A stretch of DNA of 64,000 nt from Ryuthela nishihirai (GCA_038380435.1 JAWZYU010000025.1:48244691-48308690), one strand, 5' to 3'. Counted from the stretch's first letter, positions 20,906-32,090 are shown. Notes: a model not told the origin generated them from the letters alone. Numbers and translations are program-made.

Positions 20906-22906
20906 CAATTCTGTTTTTACATGGTAGATAGGTTCCCAAAAAAACCATGCAAAAAAAATACTTGTAAAAAAAAATAGGGTGCATATGAAAAAATAGAAGA
21001 TTGGTTCCAGATATGAAAACCCAGTACAAATAATAAGTTGTTTTCAAACAAATCATATCAAAATCTTTAATTAAATCTTTGATTTTTACTCATTTAAACA
21101 CATATTTTATTTTATAAACTTATAAAGATAATTATATGTACATATATAAAGTAAATTATCCTTCATAAAGAAAATAATGTCACTAATTCAAGAACACAAA
21201 AGTGCAAAAAAATATGACTTACATAGGCTTATTAACTAGATTATATTTGTTGTCACTTTCTGACACTACATGCATTCGTTTGCATAAGACTGGAATTAAA
21301 TCACTTTCATTGCTTGAAACATTTTGGCCATTGTGCTCATACTCCAATGGTGAAATGCTCTCTGTGGCATGGGGAACCAAATTATCACTTGTTTTCAGTG
21401 ATTCTGAAGTTTGATCAGTTTTGACAATGAACTCTGTAATCAATCATTGAGATCCTGCTTTGACTAGATCCATTCATTAAAAATTTCTTTTGTAGTCCAG
21501 GCTTTTTTGTTTGCCATCCAATCACTGGCAATTTATTCAAATCTACACCTTTCATTGACCGTGTCTTAGGGATCAATTGATGAGCAGTGGTTTTAACATA
21601 TGATCTCCTAAAGCGTTGCTGCAAAATAGAAAGGTCACACGATCCTTAGCTGCTTTAAAGCGACTAACAGTTTTTTGTGATTTTGCTACATAGGTTCTAC
21701 TCACCATTTTTTTTTTTCAAAAAATGAACAGTTTCATCTGCATTCCAAATTTGATCAGGAGTGTATCCACCATCTTCAATGATTTGGGTCAATTTTGGAC
21801 AAAATTCTTTACCAGCCGACTCAATTGCAGATGCAACTTCACTTTTTATCTTTACATTATGAAATGCATGTCTTTGAAGAAATCCTGCAAGCCAATCTGT
21901 AGTTGCAGAAAATTCATATTTTTTGTTTAACTGAGCTGATGTGGTTGGTTCCATTTCTTGTATCTGCTTATATATTCATAATGGCACCTGTTTGATGGTA
22001 TTTCCATCTAGAGGTATTCTTTTTTGCGAGTTATGTTCTATCCATATTACTAGTGCCTTTTTCATCTTCACTTTTACAATATCTCTCCTGTATGATGATG
22101 ACTTAGCACTTAATTTTGTTCCAGAAAGCACAGATTTTCTAACAGCATCTTCATTTTTCCCGATGGTTCTTATGTTAGCTTCGTTCAAACCAAAATATTT
22201 ACCTATGGATGTTGAACCTTCTCCAGTTGCAAGATGATTTAAATTTGGATCTTAGTATCCAAAGAGATAGCTTTCCTTTTCTGTTTTTGTATAGTTGAAT
22301 TATCCGACATCGTGGTAGGGCTTAGAAAAAATATTTGAATCGCAGTTAATAAATCAGACATTGAAAAATTGCAAATCATCTATCAACAAAATTTTATAAA
22401 TTTATATTATGCACACAAAACTTCAAAAAACAAAACAAAAACTTTTTTGATTTATTCTATTAAACATCTAAACACTTCTAACTTTAAACATGAAATGAGA
22501 TACCAAGACTAACATATGTATTGAAGATAAAATTGAGGGGAATTCCCGGAACTCAATGTTGCCACTTTATTCCGAATGAAGTAGGTTTTGTACAAATTTT
22601 CCATAAAATAGAGAAAACTTGTTGTGTAGTATGTTAGTGTAGTTTTTATTTTGGGGATTTCAGTGCACAAAATGTGTATCTATAATACATTTTCAAAGTT
22701 AAAACTACTTCAAAAAATGTGACCATAAAAGCGACATCTTTGTTTTAAATGTAAATTCTAGGAATTTTTTTCAGAATTAAATTCAAATGGAGATTTTTAA
22801 AATGGTGCCATTTGGACCATGTTAGATCAAAATAAATCATGTAAAAAGAGAATTGGAATTTTTTTCTAAACTATGTTAAATCAAAATTGTGTAAAAACAG
22901 AACTGG
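20906..22906 (-). mobile_element. Tigger/pogo-type DNA transposon
   Basis: Ends carry short inverted repeats: near 20906 'caattctgtttttacatgg', near 22892-22906 'gtaaaaacagaactg' followed by gg. Inside, on the minus strand, lies a degraded CENP-B-like/DDE transposase. The length of about 2.0 kb fits a nearly full-length element. Boundaries are good to a few bases. Confidence 0.7.
21219..22310 (-). pseudogene. Tigger-like transposase (CENP-B-type HTH plus DDE), broken
   Basis: From about 22310 leftward, frames read KQKRKAISL, then NEANIRTIGKNEDAVRKSVL (homeodomain-like DNA binding), VIWIEHNSQKRIPLDGNTI and TTDWLAGFLQRHAFHNVKI (CENP-B-type HTH), and GGYTPDQIWNADETVHFLKK (start of the DDE domain, first catalytic Asp in 'NADET'). 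Related host proteins are JRK, TIGD and CENP-B. The catalytic domain is truncated soon after the first Asp, and the region 21219-21624 holds only scattered pieces. It cannot be functional. Confidence 0.8.
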
Positions 22907-23029
22907 GTGTATTTAATTTCTTGAGACAAAAAATTAGATGATTTTAAATCATTGTAAAATAGCAAGAAAGCATTCTACTTGCTAAATAATCTTGGAATCT
23001 CAGTGTAAGTTTCCTTGTTTAAGATATTA

Positions 23030-24291
23030 CTTGGCATATTCTGTTCATTAGTTAATTTCAGAATGAGGTTCAAATCCAATGAAATTACTTTTTTTTACTA
23101 CTTTTTTTAATTTAAAATTAAGTACTCCTTACTTTGTTATATGACATGACTAATTATGTCTATTAGCCCTTCCAGTGTCCAGCCTGAAAAACTGGTTTAC
23201 ATCCAGAGGCCAAATTTAACTTTAGAACTTTTTTGCCAAATAATTAGTGAAAGGAATTATGGCATGTTATATGCCAAATTAATCAACGTTTAATTCTAGA
23301 TTTTCTGAAAATAAAATATTTAACAAAAAAGACCATATGTTTCATTTTAATAGGACTTTTTTTAGTCATGTAGTAAAAAAATGCATCTGGCAACACAAAT
23401 AAAAATTTATAAAAAAAAAAAGGCTAATAGACAAAAATGATTATAACGCACATGAATAGAAAGGCTATTTATTTCTAAATAACAAAAAAAAATTCTTGTT
23501 TAAGGTAAACATTTCTTCTGTTTTGAAATTTTTTTCTCCATACTATACTTTGAAAAAAAAAAAGTCCAGGCTTGTTGCAGTCCAATAAACAAATCACATT
23601 TAGAATATTTTCAATAAATAACTAATTAACAGAAATAGCTCATGTTATATACCAAATTAAAAAGAATTTAATTCTGAATGTTATTGAAGTAAAAATTTTG
23701 AACACTGTAGTAACATATGAATTTTAATAACAATTTTTACAGTGATATACCAAAAAAGGGTACACATTTCATAATTACTTCCAAAATCTTCCAGTTTAAA
23801 AAAGTAGCAGTTCTTTGATAATTATCAGATTTTAAAAACTTTAAGGAAAAATTTGTTGATAATAGTTCAAATCAAACTTCTGAGCTTAAATTAGGGGATT
23901 GCTTCAGCACAGAGTAATGTTAACAAACAAATTGGCAATACCTTATATAACTTCTAAGAAATGGTAAACAAATGGCTTTAACAAATTATTTATGTCATAG
24001 TTTAATAAAATATGCATCAAATAAAAAAAGGAAATATTATTTATCAAGCTTAAATTGCATATTTTTATAAGATATCTATTAAAAATTTTAAAATGGCAAT
24101 TTTTATTTTTTTAAAAATCGTTTTTTTTTTATTGTATTAAAAACGGATATACACGTTCTGGACACTGGAAGGGTTAGTTATTTCAGGATAAGTTCCAAAT
24201 TTGTTCTTTCTTTCTCCTGAAAATACCTCAAAATTAACCAAGCCACCAGAGTGAATTCTGCTGTACAAAGCCAGCATGTTATGGGTTAAAT
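23030..24291. mobile_element. Fragment of TTAA-type element P2, split by element P1
   Basis: 23030-23166 plus 24174-24291 together align with 49270-49437: 'atgacat', 'ttagtta.ttcagga', 'ctgaaaatac' and a final 'gggttaa'. In the 49-kb copy the site is undisrupted, which shows that 23167-24173 was inserted here. Confidence 0.55.
23167..24173. mobile_element. Element P1, piggyBac-like, 1,007 bp, TTAG target
   Basis: Perfect 16-bp terminal inverted repeat CCCTTCCAGTGTCCAG at 23167-23182 and 24158-24173. Direct 4-bp duplication TTAG at 23163-23166 and 24174-24177. No coding capacity. It is a deleted relative of the longer element at 24574-29557, matching its first ~630 bp and last ~450 bp. The related P2 element at 49321-49324 retains a single TTAG at the same spot, confirming the insertion. 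Confidence 0.85.
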
Positions 24292-24351
24292 TTATAACAA
24301 AAGTAAACAATTCTAAAGGTTATTTATAATATGAAAAGCCTCTATAATGCT

Positions 24352-24569
24352 AGGCTGTCCTATGGGCAAATGATTAGTGCACTTGGCTACTGTTTTAAGG
24401 GACTTGGGTTCGAGCCCTGGGTAAGGCATGGATGTTTGTGTTTCTGCTGAGGTCCTGCCATCATCAGAGGCCTTCCATATGGCATATAAACTGACAGGCT
24501 CCTGTCGACCTTTGTGGCAAGCAATGCTTGAGGGAGTATTTATTTTTATTATTATTTATATAATGCTAA
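24352..24569 (+). mobile_element. SINE-B, plus strand
   Basis: tRNA-like head (A box 'tgggcaaatgattag', B box GGTTCGAGCCC), then 'gggtaaggcatggatgtttg', 'tctgctgaggtcc', 'aaactgacaggctcctgtcg', 'tggcaagca' and an AT-rich tail. It ends at the TTAA where the long P1 element begins. Confidence 0.8.
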
Positions 24570-25227
24570 TTAACCCTTCCACTGCCCAGCCTGAAAAACT
24601 GGTTTCCATCCAGAGGCCAGGCTATTTTCTCCCTATGCTCAGTCAAATAAAAAATTTACTTTAGAACTTTTTTTTGCCAAATAATTAATGAAAGGAATTA
24701 TGGCATGTTATATGCCAAATTAATCTGTATTTAATTCTGGATTTTCTGAAAAAAAATATTTAACAAAAAAAGATGAGATTTATTTTAATAGGACTTTTTT
24801 TAGAGTCATGTAGTAAAAAAATGTATCTGGCAACACAGATAAAATTTATTGAAAAAACCAAAGAGACAGAAATGAGTATTAATGCACATGAATAGAAAGG
24901 CTATTTATTTCTGAATAACAAAAAAATTATATTTTGGTTTCAAGTAAATATTTCTCTTGTTTTGTAATTTTTTTCTTGGTACCATACTTTGAGAAAATTC
25001 CAGGCTTTTTTAGCCAATTGTGCTGAGTCAGATAAATAAATCAACTTTAGAATTTTTTAAAGATATAATCAATCAATGGAAACAGGTCCTGTTATATACG
25101 AAATTAAACAGAATTTAATTAAGAATTTTATGAAAATAAATAATATAAACAAATTTACAAGCATATTGATTTTAATAAGCCTTTTTCAATGTGATATGGT
25201 GAAAAAAAAAAAAGATTGCACTATATA

Positions 25228-27017
25228 CACTGCTTGACATTGAAAGTGCCCCACCCAGAAGGACATGTCATACAAAACATGAAAATAGAAGGGTGGATGT
25301 GTGCAGTTGAGATATGCAAATGATGATAATCTGGAGCAAATGACATGTGTGACTCAAGAGATAAAAGATGCAAGAAGGAACACGGATGGTATTGTGTTTA
25401 TGCAGGTGGAAGTATTGTGAATGTTTGAGATTAGGTGATTCAACTTAGAAATTATTCAGCGAAGGCCAAAACTGCCTGGTACACACCGTCAGCAGGTTTA
25501 TTGCCATTTAGATGCTTTTGAGAGAGGAAGCCTATGTGAAGCTGGATGGACTACACATTGTGTCGCTACCCATGTTCATCGGGATGCACGAACTGTTGGA
25601 CGCTGTTGGCAACAGTGGTGAAATGAAGGTTCTAGAATGCATCACAGAGGGAGTGGTGTTGTCCAACAGATGTCAGCATGGCTTGATAGGCACGTTATTC
25701 GACATGCTTGTTCATTACCACAGAGCACTGCAGGCAATATTCGATGGGATATGTCAGCAGCCATGGACGTCCCCATAACAACCCGAACTGTAAACTGAAG
25801 GTTGCATGAAGTACACCTGCACTCTAGACAACCATTGCATCAACTGCCATTGACTACAAATCATCACAGTGCTCATCTGGCTTGGTGCCAAAGTCGTGCG
25901 AACTGGGGTCACGAATGGAACACTGTTGTGTTTAGTAATGAATCCCATTTCTGTCTGGGTGCTGATGATCAATGGGTCCGTGTATGGTGACAAACTGGTG
26001 AGAGGACGGATCCAGCTTTTGTTTACAACCGGAACACTGCCTATCAGCTAGGCATAATGGTATGGAATGCTATTGGATGTGACAGCAGGCCACCTTTTGT
26101 CTGCATCACGCAAACATTGGGTTGGGTTGTTTTATCTCTGAGTGGCACTTTTTTGCACACCATGGGCTAAATGGCCAGGTCACATGGACCCTGAAGGCTC
26201 AGAGAAGGTTTGGGGAGGGGACCCACTGGAACAGCTGTTGGGAGACAGATGGTAGCCTCCCGTCAAGGCCATCCAGCGTGTTCTTTAACGTGCACAGGGT
26301 ATGGCTCTCCCGCACATGGGACCACGGCTTAGAGTCCCATCCGACGGACGGCGGCCTTTCCAAGCCCATCGGTGTCCCCTACTGACCGTGGGCAGGGCGG
26401 GGAATTTTGCAGAGATAAATCTCAACGCTGACCCAGCTGGGACTCGAACCTGGGAACTACAGATTACGAGCCTGGCACGCTACCGACTGAGCCACCCCCG
26501 CCCCAGCATCACGCAAACACTAACAGCTGCACAATATGTTAAGCATGGTTCTGCAGCCCATTTTCCAGCATGACAATGCCCATGTACACACTGCTAGGGT
26601 CTCCAGACAATGTTTGTAACTAGTTCAAATATTGCCATGACCAGCACGATATCCAGATTTATCCCCAATACAAAACTGTGGGACCGCACTGGAAGACATG
26701 TGCAATCCTCTCACTGGCCGGTGTGGAATCTCGATGAATTATGGGAGCAAGTCAATGCTGCTTGGTGTGCATTCCTCAGGGCCATATCCGTTGATGGACT
26801 GTATGACTCTATGCCACATTGCTGCCTGTATTGCTGTTCACGGCAGTGTTCCAGCTACTGAGGCAATAACATTGTGCTGCATTATCTCATCTTCTAACCG
26901 CTGTAAGTGGCTGCAAATTAAATGATGGTATGCCAATATGTATTGCTATGTGTGTGCTATATTTCACCCCTATCCGCTCACTCCTTCTGGATGGGGCAAT
27001 TTCAATGTTGTGCAGTG
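25228..27017 (+). mobile_element. Tc1-like transposon, interrupted by a SINE-A
   Basis: Flanked by TA (25226-25227, 27018-27019). Inverted ends start CACTGCTTGACATTGAAAGT on the left and, inverted, CACTGCACAACATTGAAATT on the right; both continue with 'gccccaNccagaagg'. Without the SINE and its duplication it is about 1.39 kb. Decayed plus-strand transposase pieces include WGHEWNTVVFSNESHFCLGA (first Asp of the DDE triad replaced by N in 'SNES'), then 'VRVW' and, after the SINE, blocks corresponding to the second Asp region and an 'RHVQSSHWPVWNLDELWEQV' C-terminal segment. Many stops; inactive. Confidence 0.85.
26117..26505 (-). mobile_element. SINE-A, full length reference copy with 14-bp TSD
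   Basis: 389 bp flanked by GCATCACGCAAACA at 26103-26116 and 26506-26519. Reading on the minus strand: tRNA-like head with A box TGGCTCAGTCGG (26483-26494) and B box GGTTCGAGTCC (26440-26450), central body with 'cttaacgtcccatccgac'-type core, and a 3' end GGTAAAACAACCCAACCC-like. The head most resembles a tRNA with 'ctcgtaatc' in the anticodon loop, near elongator tRNA-Met with CAT changed to CGT. The best-preserved copy for defining the family. Translations of its body give several spurious ORFs. Confidence 0.95.
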
Positions 27018-27520
27018 TAAATTAAGGCTTAATTTTGGAAAACTAGAAGAATAAAAACAGTTAAATTATATATTAATCGAAAGGAAATTTCCTCCAGAAT
27101 AATATAACATTCAACCTGAAATATGATTTTTATTTCTTTTAATGTTTTTTTTTTTTTTTCAGTATCATATATTTTAAACACAGCCAGTATTATACAAATT
27201 GACTTGGACTTCTCACATTCATGGAATTTTCTGAACTGGTTATGAAATAGAAAAAACCTTTCTTGGCCGTTTGTTTTACTAAACAATATGAATTTTTTCT
27301 TTGGGTGTTGAAGTTCGGTGATCTTGGCTAAGTGCAGAAAAAAAAAGCATTATATTGTCTGTGTGGCACAGCCAAGGAACTGAGGGGGGGGGGGTCTTTA
27401 AAAATAATTCAATATAAACATAAAAACTCGTAATTTAAAAAAATTATATTGTTTCTAGAAGGGGAGGGGGAGGGGATTGAAACTTTCACAGTGAGTTTAG
27501 CAGAGGGGATGCCTTCCCGA

Positions 27521-27855
27521 GTTGGGTTGTTTTACCTATGAGCAGCACTTTTTTGCACACCATGAGCTAAATGGCCAGGTCACAAGGACCCCGAAGGCTC
27601 AGAGAAGGTTGGGGGAGGGGACCCACTGGAACAGTTGTTGGGAGACAGATGGTAGCCTCCCATCAAGGCCATCCAGTGTGTTCTTTAATGTGCACAGGGT
27701 ATGGCTCTCCTGCACATGGGCCACAGCTTAATGCCCCATCCAATGGACGATGGCCTTTCCAAGCCCATTGGTGTCCCCTACTGACTGTGGACAGGGCAGG
27801 GAGTTTTGCGGAGATAAGTCTCAATGCTCAGCCAGCTGGGACTCAAACCTGGGTA
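27521..27855 (-). mobile_element. SINE-A, 5'-truncated, 9-bp TSD
   Basis: Flanked by CCTTCCCGA at 27512-27520 and 27856-27864. Lacks the A box and most of the head (ends within the B-box region, 'gactcaaacctgggta'). 5' truncation with duplication is the signature of incomplete target-primed reverse transcription. Confidence 0.95.
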
Positions 27856-27884
27856 CCTTCCCGAAATTGCCCACCCACATGAAG

Positions 27885-28420
27885 GCTAATTTCCATAGGA
27901 AGGAAGTCTATTTTGCTGCTGTATTCAATACATTCATTTTCGAAAAACGGTACAAGCGTAAAGTTTTTTTACTAAGAAAACAAGAAATAATAAAAGAAAA
28001 ATTACATATAATCTAATTGAATGTTAAATAAAATATCTGCAACAACTTTAAGCCTGCCTCTGATCTAACATAACTCAGAAAGATTGATAAATCAGTTGAC
28101 CAAAAGATCACTAACTAACGGAAATAAATCTGCAGAAATCAATTTGCTTCCATATTCAAGATCTCATTTATTTTCAGAAAATGATACCAGATCAAAGTTT
28201 TACTGGAAAAGTAATAAATAATAAAATAAAAATTAACATATAGCCTAATACGATGTTAAAATATCCACAGCAACAAGTTGTAGGCTGGCCATCCGATGTA
28301 GCATAACTATGAAAAATCAATACTTATCGATCAGCCAAAAGATCGCTAATTTCAGAAAATAAATATACTGAAATGAAAACTAAGGTTTAAATATAAAAAA
28401 GCAAATACTAACTTTAAAAA
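27885..28420. repeat. Internal ~270-bp duplication inside the long P1 element
   Basis: 27885-28135 and 28140-28420 align in the same orientation ('attttcNaaaa', 'taatNNgatgttaa', 'atctgcaacaac', 'agcataact'). The relative at 54590-54870 has this segment only once, so it duplicated in this copy. Confidence 0.6.
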
Positions 28421-28856
28421 GAGTATCCAATATGCTGGATCAAAACAATATGGAGCCACTTATAGCACATGGAATGGAGATAGCATGTGTAAACCATCTG
28501 CCTCTTGTTTGCCACAGTGAGCTATAACGTAATTAAATGCAGCTGCAACTAGAATTTCTAAGAAGGACTTCCAGTTTTGAGTTCCAGTTTTGAGTTTAAG
28601 AGTGGGAAAGATACATAGAATGCTGGGAAAAATGATAAAAAAATAATTTGGGAATACTGAAATAAGTTTATGACAGAAAAGGGTGTGAAATGGAAAAAAA
28701 AAAGGTGGTATGTACTTTGTAATTACTTCAAAAATCTACTGTTTTTAAAAAGAGCATTTTTTTTGTTAATTTTTAGGAGATTTTCGAAAATTTAAGGAAA
28801 ATTTTGTTGATAATGGTTCAAATCAAACTTGTGAGCTTAAATCAGAAGGTTGCTTC

Positions 28857-29150
28857 TGGGTTGGGTTGTTTTACCTCCAAGCAGCACTTTTTTGCACACC
28901 ATGGGCTAAATGACCAGGTCACAAGGACGCCGAAAACTCAGAGAAGGTTGGGGGAGGGGACCTACTAGAACAGCTGTTGAGAGAGAGATGGTAGCCTCCC
29001 ATTAAGGCCATCTAGCATGTTCTTTAATGTGAAAAGGGTATTGCTCTCCAGCACACAGGGCCATGGCTTAACGTCCCATCCGAAGGACAGCAGCCTTTCC
29101 AAGCTTATTGGTGTCCCTACTGACTGTGGGCAGAGCGGGAAGTTTTGTGG
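28857..29150 (-). mobile_element. SINE-A, 5'-truncated, 11-bp TSD
   Basis: Flanked by AAGGTTGCTTC at 28846-28856 and 29151-29161. 294 bp. tRNA head absent. Left end tgggttgggttgttttacct is the SINE 3' end. Confidence 0.95.
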
Positions 29151-29238
29151 AAGGTTGCTTCAGCAAATAGGGACATTAACAAGCAAATCAGCAATACCAT
29201 TTAGAACTTCTAAGAAATGGCAATCAGATGGCTTTATC

Positions 29239-29408
29239 AAATTATTTATATCGTAGTTTAATAAAATATGCATCAAATTATTTATATTGTAGTTTAATAA
29301 AATATGCATCAAATTATTTATATTGTAGTTTAATAAAATATGCATCAAATTATTCATATTGTAGTTTAATAAAATATGCATCAATTGTAGTTTAATAAAA
29401 TATTCATC
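29239..29408. repeat. 36-bp minisatellite, 4.7 units
   Basis: Units at 29239-29274, 29275-29310, 29311-29346 and 29347-29382, then a 26-bp partial to 29408. Core 'tagtttaataaaatatgcat'. The related element at 23167-24173 has a single unit (near 23980-24020), so the array expanded after the copies separated. Confidence 0.95.
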
Positions 29409-29696
29409 AAATTAAAAAACAAAATATTATTTTCCAAGCCTGAATTATATATTTTTATAAGATATATATATATATAAATTACAATGGCAATTTTTATTTT
29501 TAAAAAATCAATTTTTTTTTGTTGTACTAAAAACATATACATATGTCCTTGGCCTCTCATTTTGGATTCTGCGAATGTATACATGACGTGAACACAAGGA
29601 TTAAACTTCTAACATTCATAAGTGGAGAGCATTCACTCTTACTGTAGATGCCATTATATCTCTTTCCTATTCAACTTTCCTATTCAGCAGTTTAAT

Positions 29697-29800
29697 CAAT
29701 GGCTGATAGCTCAGTGGTCAGAGTAACCAACATGTTATGAGATCATGGGCTCATATCCCACTCAAGATAGTGACAATTTTCCCGCTATATATTTATTCAA
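29697..29800 (+). mobile_element. SINE-C (short tRNA-derived repeat)
   Basis: A-box-like 'tagctcagtggtcagagta', B-box-like 'gggctcatatcccac', then 'gacaatttt'. Related to 31035-31150 and 32130-32220. Not a functional tRNA. Confidence 0.6.
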
Positions 29801-29804
29801 CATA

Positions 29805-30786
29805 CAGGGTGGACCAAAAGTCAGGTACTATTTTAATGAAAATGGTTTAATTTATATATACATATATTTTTGCAGACCCTTAAGATCAATACTGAGGAGC
29901 GTGTAGCAATAGTTATCTGGTGAATCCAAGGAAAGAAGTGCAAATGAAATCAGGAATAAATTTGAAAAGAAATTCCAGAAAGCAGGACCAGTAGATAAGA
30001 CAATACATAAACTAGTGAACAAAGTTTAATGAATGGGTTCTGTACATGATGAAATAAGAAATGAATGACCATGTACATCAGAGGATAACATGGGAGTGCA
30101 GTGTGTGCCGATTTGCTAGAATGCATCCACAGTGACAACTTAATGGAGGACATTCTTTTCAGTGATGAAGCTACGTTCCATACATGTGGCAAAGTAAATC
30201 GTCACAATTGTCGCATTTGAGCAAATGAACGTCCAGCTGACTTTTATCAATACCATGAAAGAGACTCTCCAAAGGTTAATGTCTGGATGGGTATGACAAA
30301 ATCTAAAATTTATGGCCCTTTCTTCTTTGCCGAAGCTATTGTTACCAGACTGATTTATCTTGATATGTTGCAGCAATTCCTTATGCCTCAGTTGGTTTCA
30401 GATGGCATAATTAACACGGTTGTGTTTCAACAAGATGCTGCCCCTTGTCATTATGTCACAATTGTTTGGAATTTCCTGAATGAACAGTTTCCAAATCGGT
30501 GGATTGGACGTGGAAGTAACAGACCGTGGTCAGCTAGATCACCTGATCTAACACCTTTAGATTTTTTTGCTTGGGGGTATATCAAAACACAAGTCTACAG
30601 AACAAGGATGGTAACATATACTAAATGCTACAGGATGTGTTTCGAAATGTCATTGAACAATTTGAGCTATGCAGAGATACTGATGGTTGTCATGTCGAAC
30701 CCTACTAATGATAATTCAAAAATTACTACTAATCTTCCATTCTGTAAATAAATTATTTCAATATACCTGACTTTTGCTACACCCTG
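29805..30786 (+). mobile_element. Mariner-like transposon (982 bp), same family as 9770
   Basis: TA-flanked (29803-29804, 30787-30788). 24-bp ends with few mismatches: CAGGGTGGACCAAAAGTCAGG on the left, CAGGGTGTAGCAAAAGTCAGG on the right (inverted). The N-terminal region (29880-30120) is shortened and unreadable. Confidence 0.9.
30287..30751 (+). pseudogene. Mariner-like transposase, catalytic C-terminal part
   Basis: 154-codon open piece with YGPFFFAEAIVTRLIYLDML, VVFQQDAAPCHYVTIVWNFL (second catalytic Asp in QQDAAP), FPNRWIGRG and WSARSPDLTPLDFFAWGYIK (third Asp in SPDLTPLDFF). These are the standard blocks of this Tc1/mariner group. The first Asp block lies just upstream in another frame (near 30150-30170, 'FSDEATFH'), so the gene is broken. 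Confidence 0.85.
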
Positions 30787-31034
30787 TATATCATCAATAG
30801 GTCCATACCTGTGATTGTCTAATATTCAACATAGAACCTTGAACTTGTCAATGTCGGGTTGGCTAAAACAAATACCATGCATCTTGACACTTGATGTTGG
30901 CTGGTTGTGTGCTCTAACTGGTAGCTTCAAAAAAGGACTGGAAATGGCCTTCTAGGTCTGTCTTCAGTTACAGTTAGATACATTTCCAATGATTAACTCC
31001 ATGGCATAATGCAAAAAGCCACCAATAGATCTTG

Positions 31035-31150
31035 ATAAGCAATCAATAGTTCAGCAGTCAGAGCAACTGACATGTTAACAGTAGGAGGTTGTGGGTTCGT
31101 ATCCCACTGGTTAATAACAATTTTTCCTCTATATTCTTTCAGCTTCTATT
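31035..31150 (+). mobile_element. SINE-C
   Basis: 'tagttcagcagtcagagcaa' (A box), 'gtgggttcgtatcccact' (B box), then 'aacaatttttcctctat'. The anticodon-loop region 'tgttaac' resembles tRNA-Asn, weakly. Confidence 0.6.
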
Positions 31151-31418
31151 TAAAACATTGTAACTAAAAATAATTTTGTAATTTTTTAGAAATGCTTACT
31201 GTAAAATTCAAATTGTGGTAAATAGGTGTATTTTAGATATGTAAATGTGGATAAATAAATGCTTATATGGCTAATCATTAGTTATTAACTCCTTCAAACC
31301 CAAATTTTTGTTCATAGAAGAAAAAAGTTTCCATTTAAATGTGCTTTATTAACCAAAGGAACAAAAATATATACAAGGAAGTTTTTTTTAACATCATTTC
31401 ACTAAAATTCAGCACGTA

Positions 31419-31625
31419 CGCCCTGTGGCCAAGTGGTTAGCACGCTTAGCTAATGGATCAAAGGGACCTGGTTTCAAGCCCTGGGTAAGGCATGGATGTT
31501 TGTGTTGTTTTTCTGCTGAGGTCCCACCATCCTCACAGACCTTCTATTATGGTGTATTAAACTGACAGGTTCCTGTCAGACCTCTATGGCAAGCAGCTGC
31601 TTGAGAATTATTTATTTTTATAATT
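31419..31625 (+). mobile_element. SINE-B
   Basis: tRNA head 'tggccaagtggttagcac' and 'ggtttcaagccctgggtaag', body 'tctgctgaggtcccaccatc', 'actgacaggttcctgtcag', 'ggcaagcagctgcttgag', AT-rich tail. About 207 bp. Confidence 0.8.
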
Positions 31626-31629
31626 TTTA

Positions 31630-32090
31630 CATTATAATATAAAAATTGCCCTAAAAGTTGCTAAATTCTGAAATCTCAGAAAGCAATAAAAAGAACATAA
31701 ATGAAATGAATATTTATATGCACTTTGTCATGATAAACATATCAAATAAATGACACCTGTGAAATGTAACAAAACGGTTCTTGTTGCATGTCAGGCACAG
31801 TTATCCTCAATGTTATTGTATGTAGTTTCTATTATATCCATAATTTGATTCATAGTCCACGGATCTGTGTGCTATTTGGGAGTTGTGTAGGCACATGGAT
31901 AAGACACATACAATATGGCACACTGATACAGTTGCTTGAGTTATAACACTGCTAAAGATATTTTGTATATTTGTATTGATTGTTTGTAATGATAAGAGCA
32001 TTCATTCATTAAATCAGTTTATTCTAAAAAATCATCAATGAAAAAATCATCAATGCTTAGTGAAAAATAAAGAAAGAAACTCGGCATATT
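31630..32090. other. Intron sequence, nothing recognised
   Basis: AT-rich; small ORFs only. Confidence 0.4.

Larger units (their letters stand above)
24574..29557. mobile_element. Long P1 element (piggyBac-like ends), with three nested insertions
   Basis: Starts CCCTTCCACTGCCCAGCCTG after TTAA (24570-24573) and runs parallel to element 23167-24173 at both ends. The right end near 29557 has decayed. Nested in it are a Tc1-like element (25228-27017), two SINE-A copies (27521-27855, 28857-29150) and a local minisatellite (29239-29408). Without these it is about 2.5 kb. 27019-27410 and 27885-28135 align with 54150-54860. I see no transposase, so it was probably mobilised in trans. Confidence 0.7.

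Noticed and set aside
26440..26496. tRNA-like A and B boxes, here and in other SINE heads
   Set aside because: Heads continue into SINE bodies, lack paired acceptor stems, and are repeated in many decayed copies. Not tRNA genes.
26122..26573. Pro/Gly/Arg-rich open frames, with near-identical ones at 27522-27882, 45121-45384 and 63634-63952
   Set aside because: They are translations of the antisense side of SINE-A copies. Similarity among them reflects the SINE, not a protein family.
29239..29408. Regularly repeated units as a possible CRISPR array
   Set aside because: Units are contiguous, without unique spacers, and the sequence is animal DNA.
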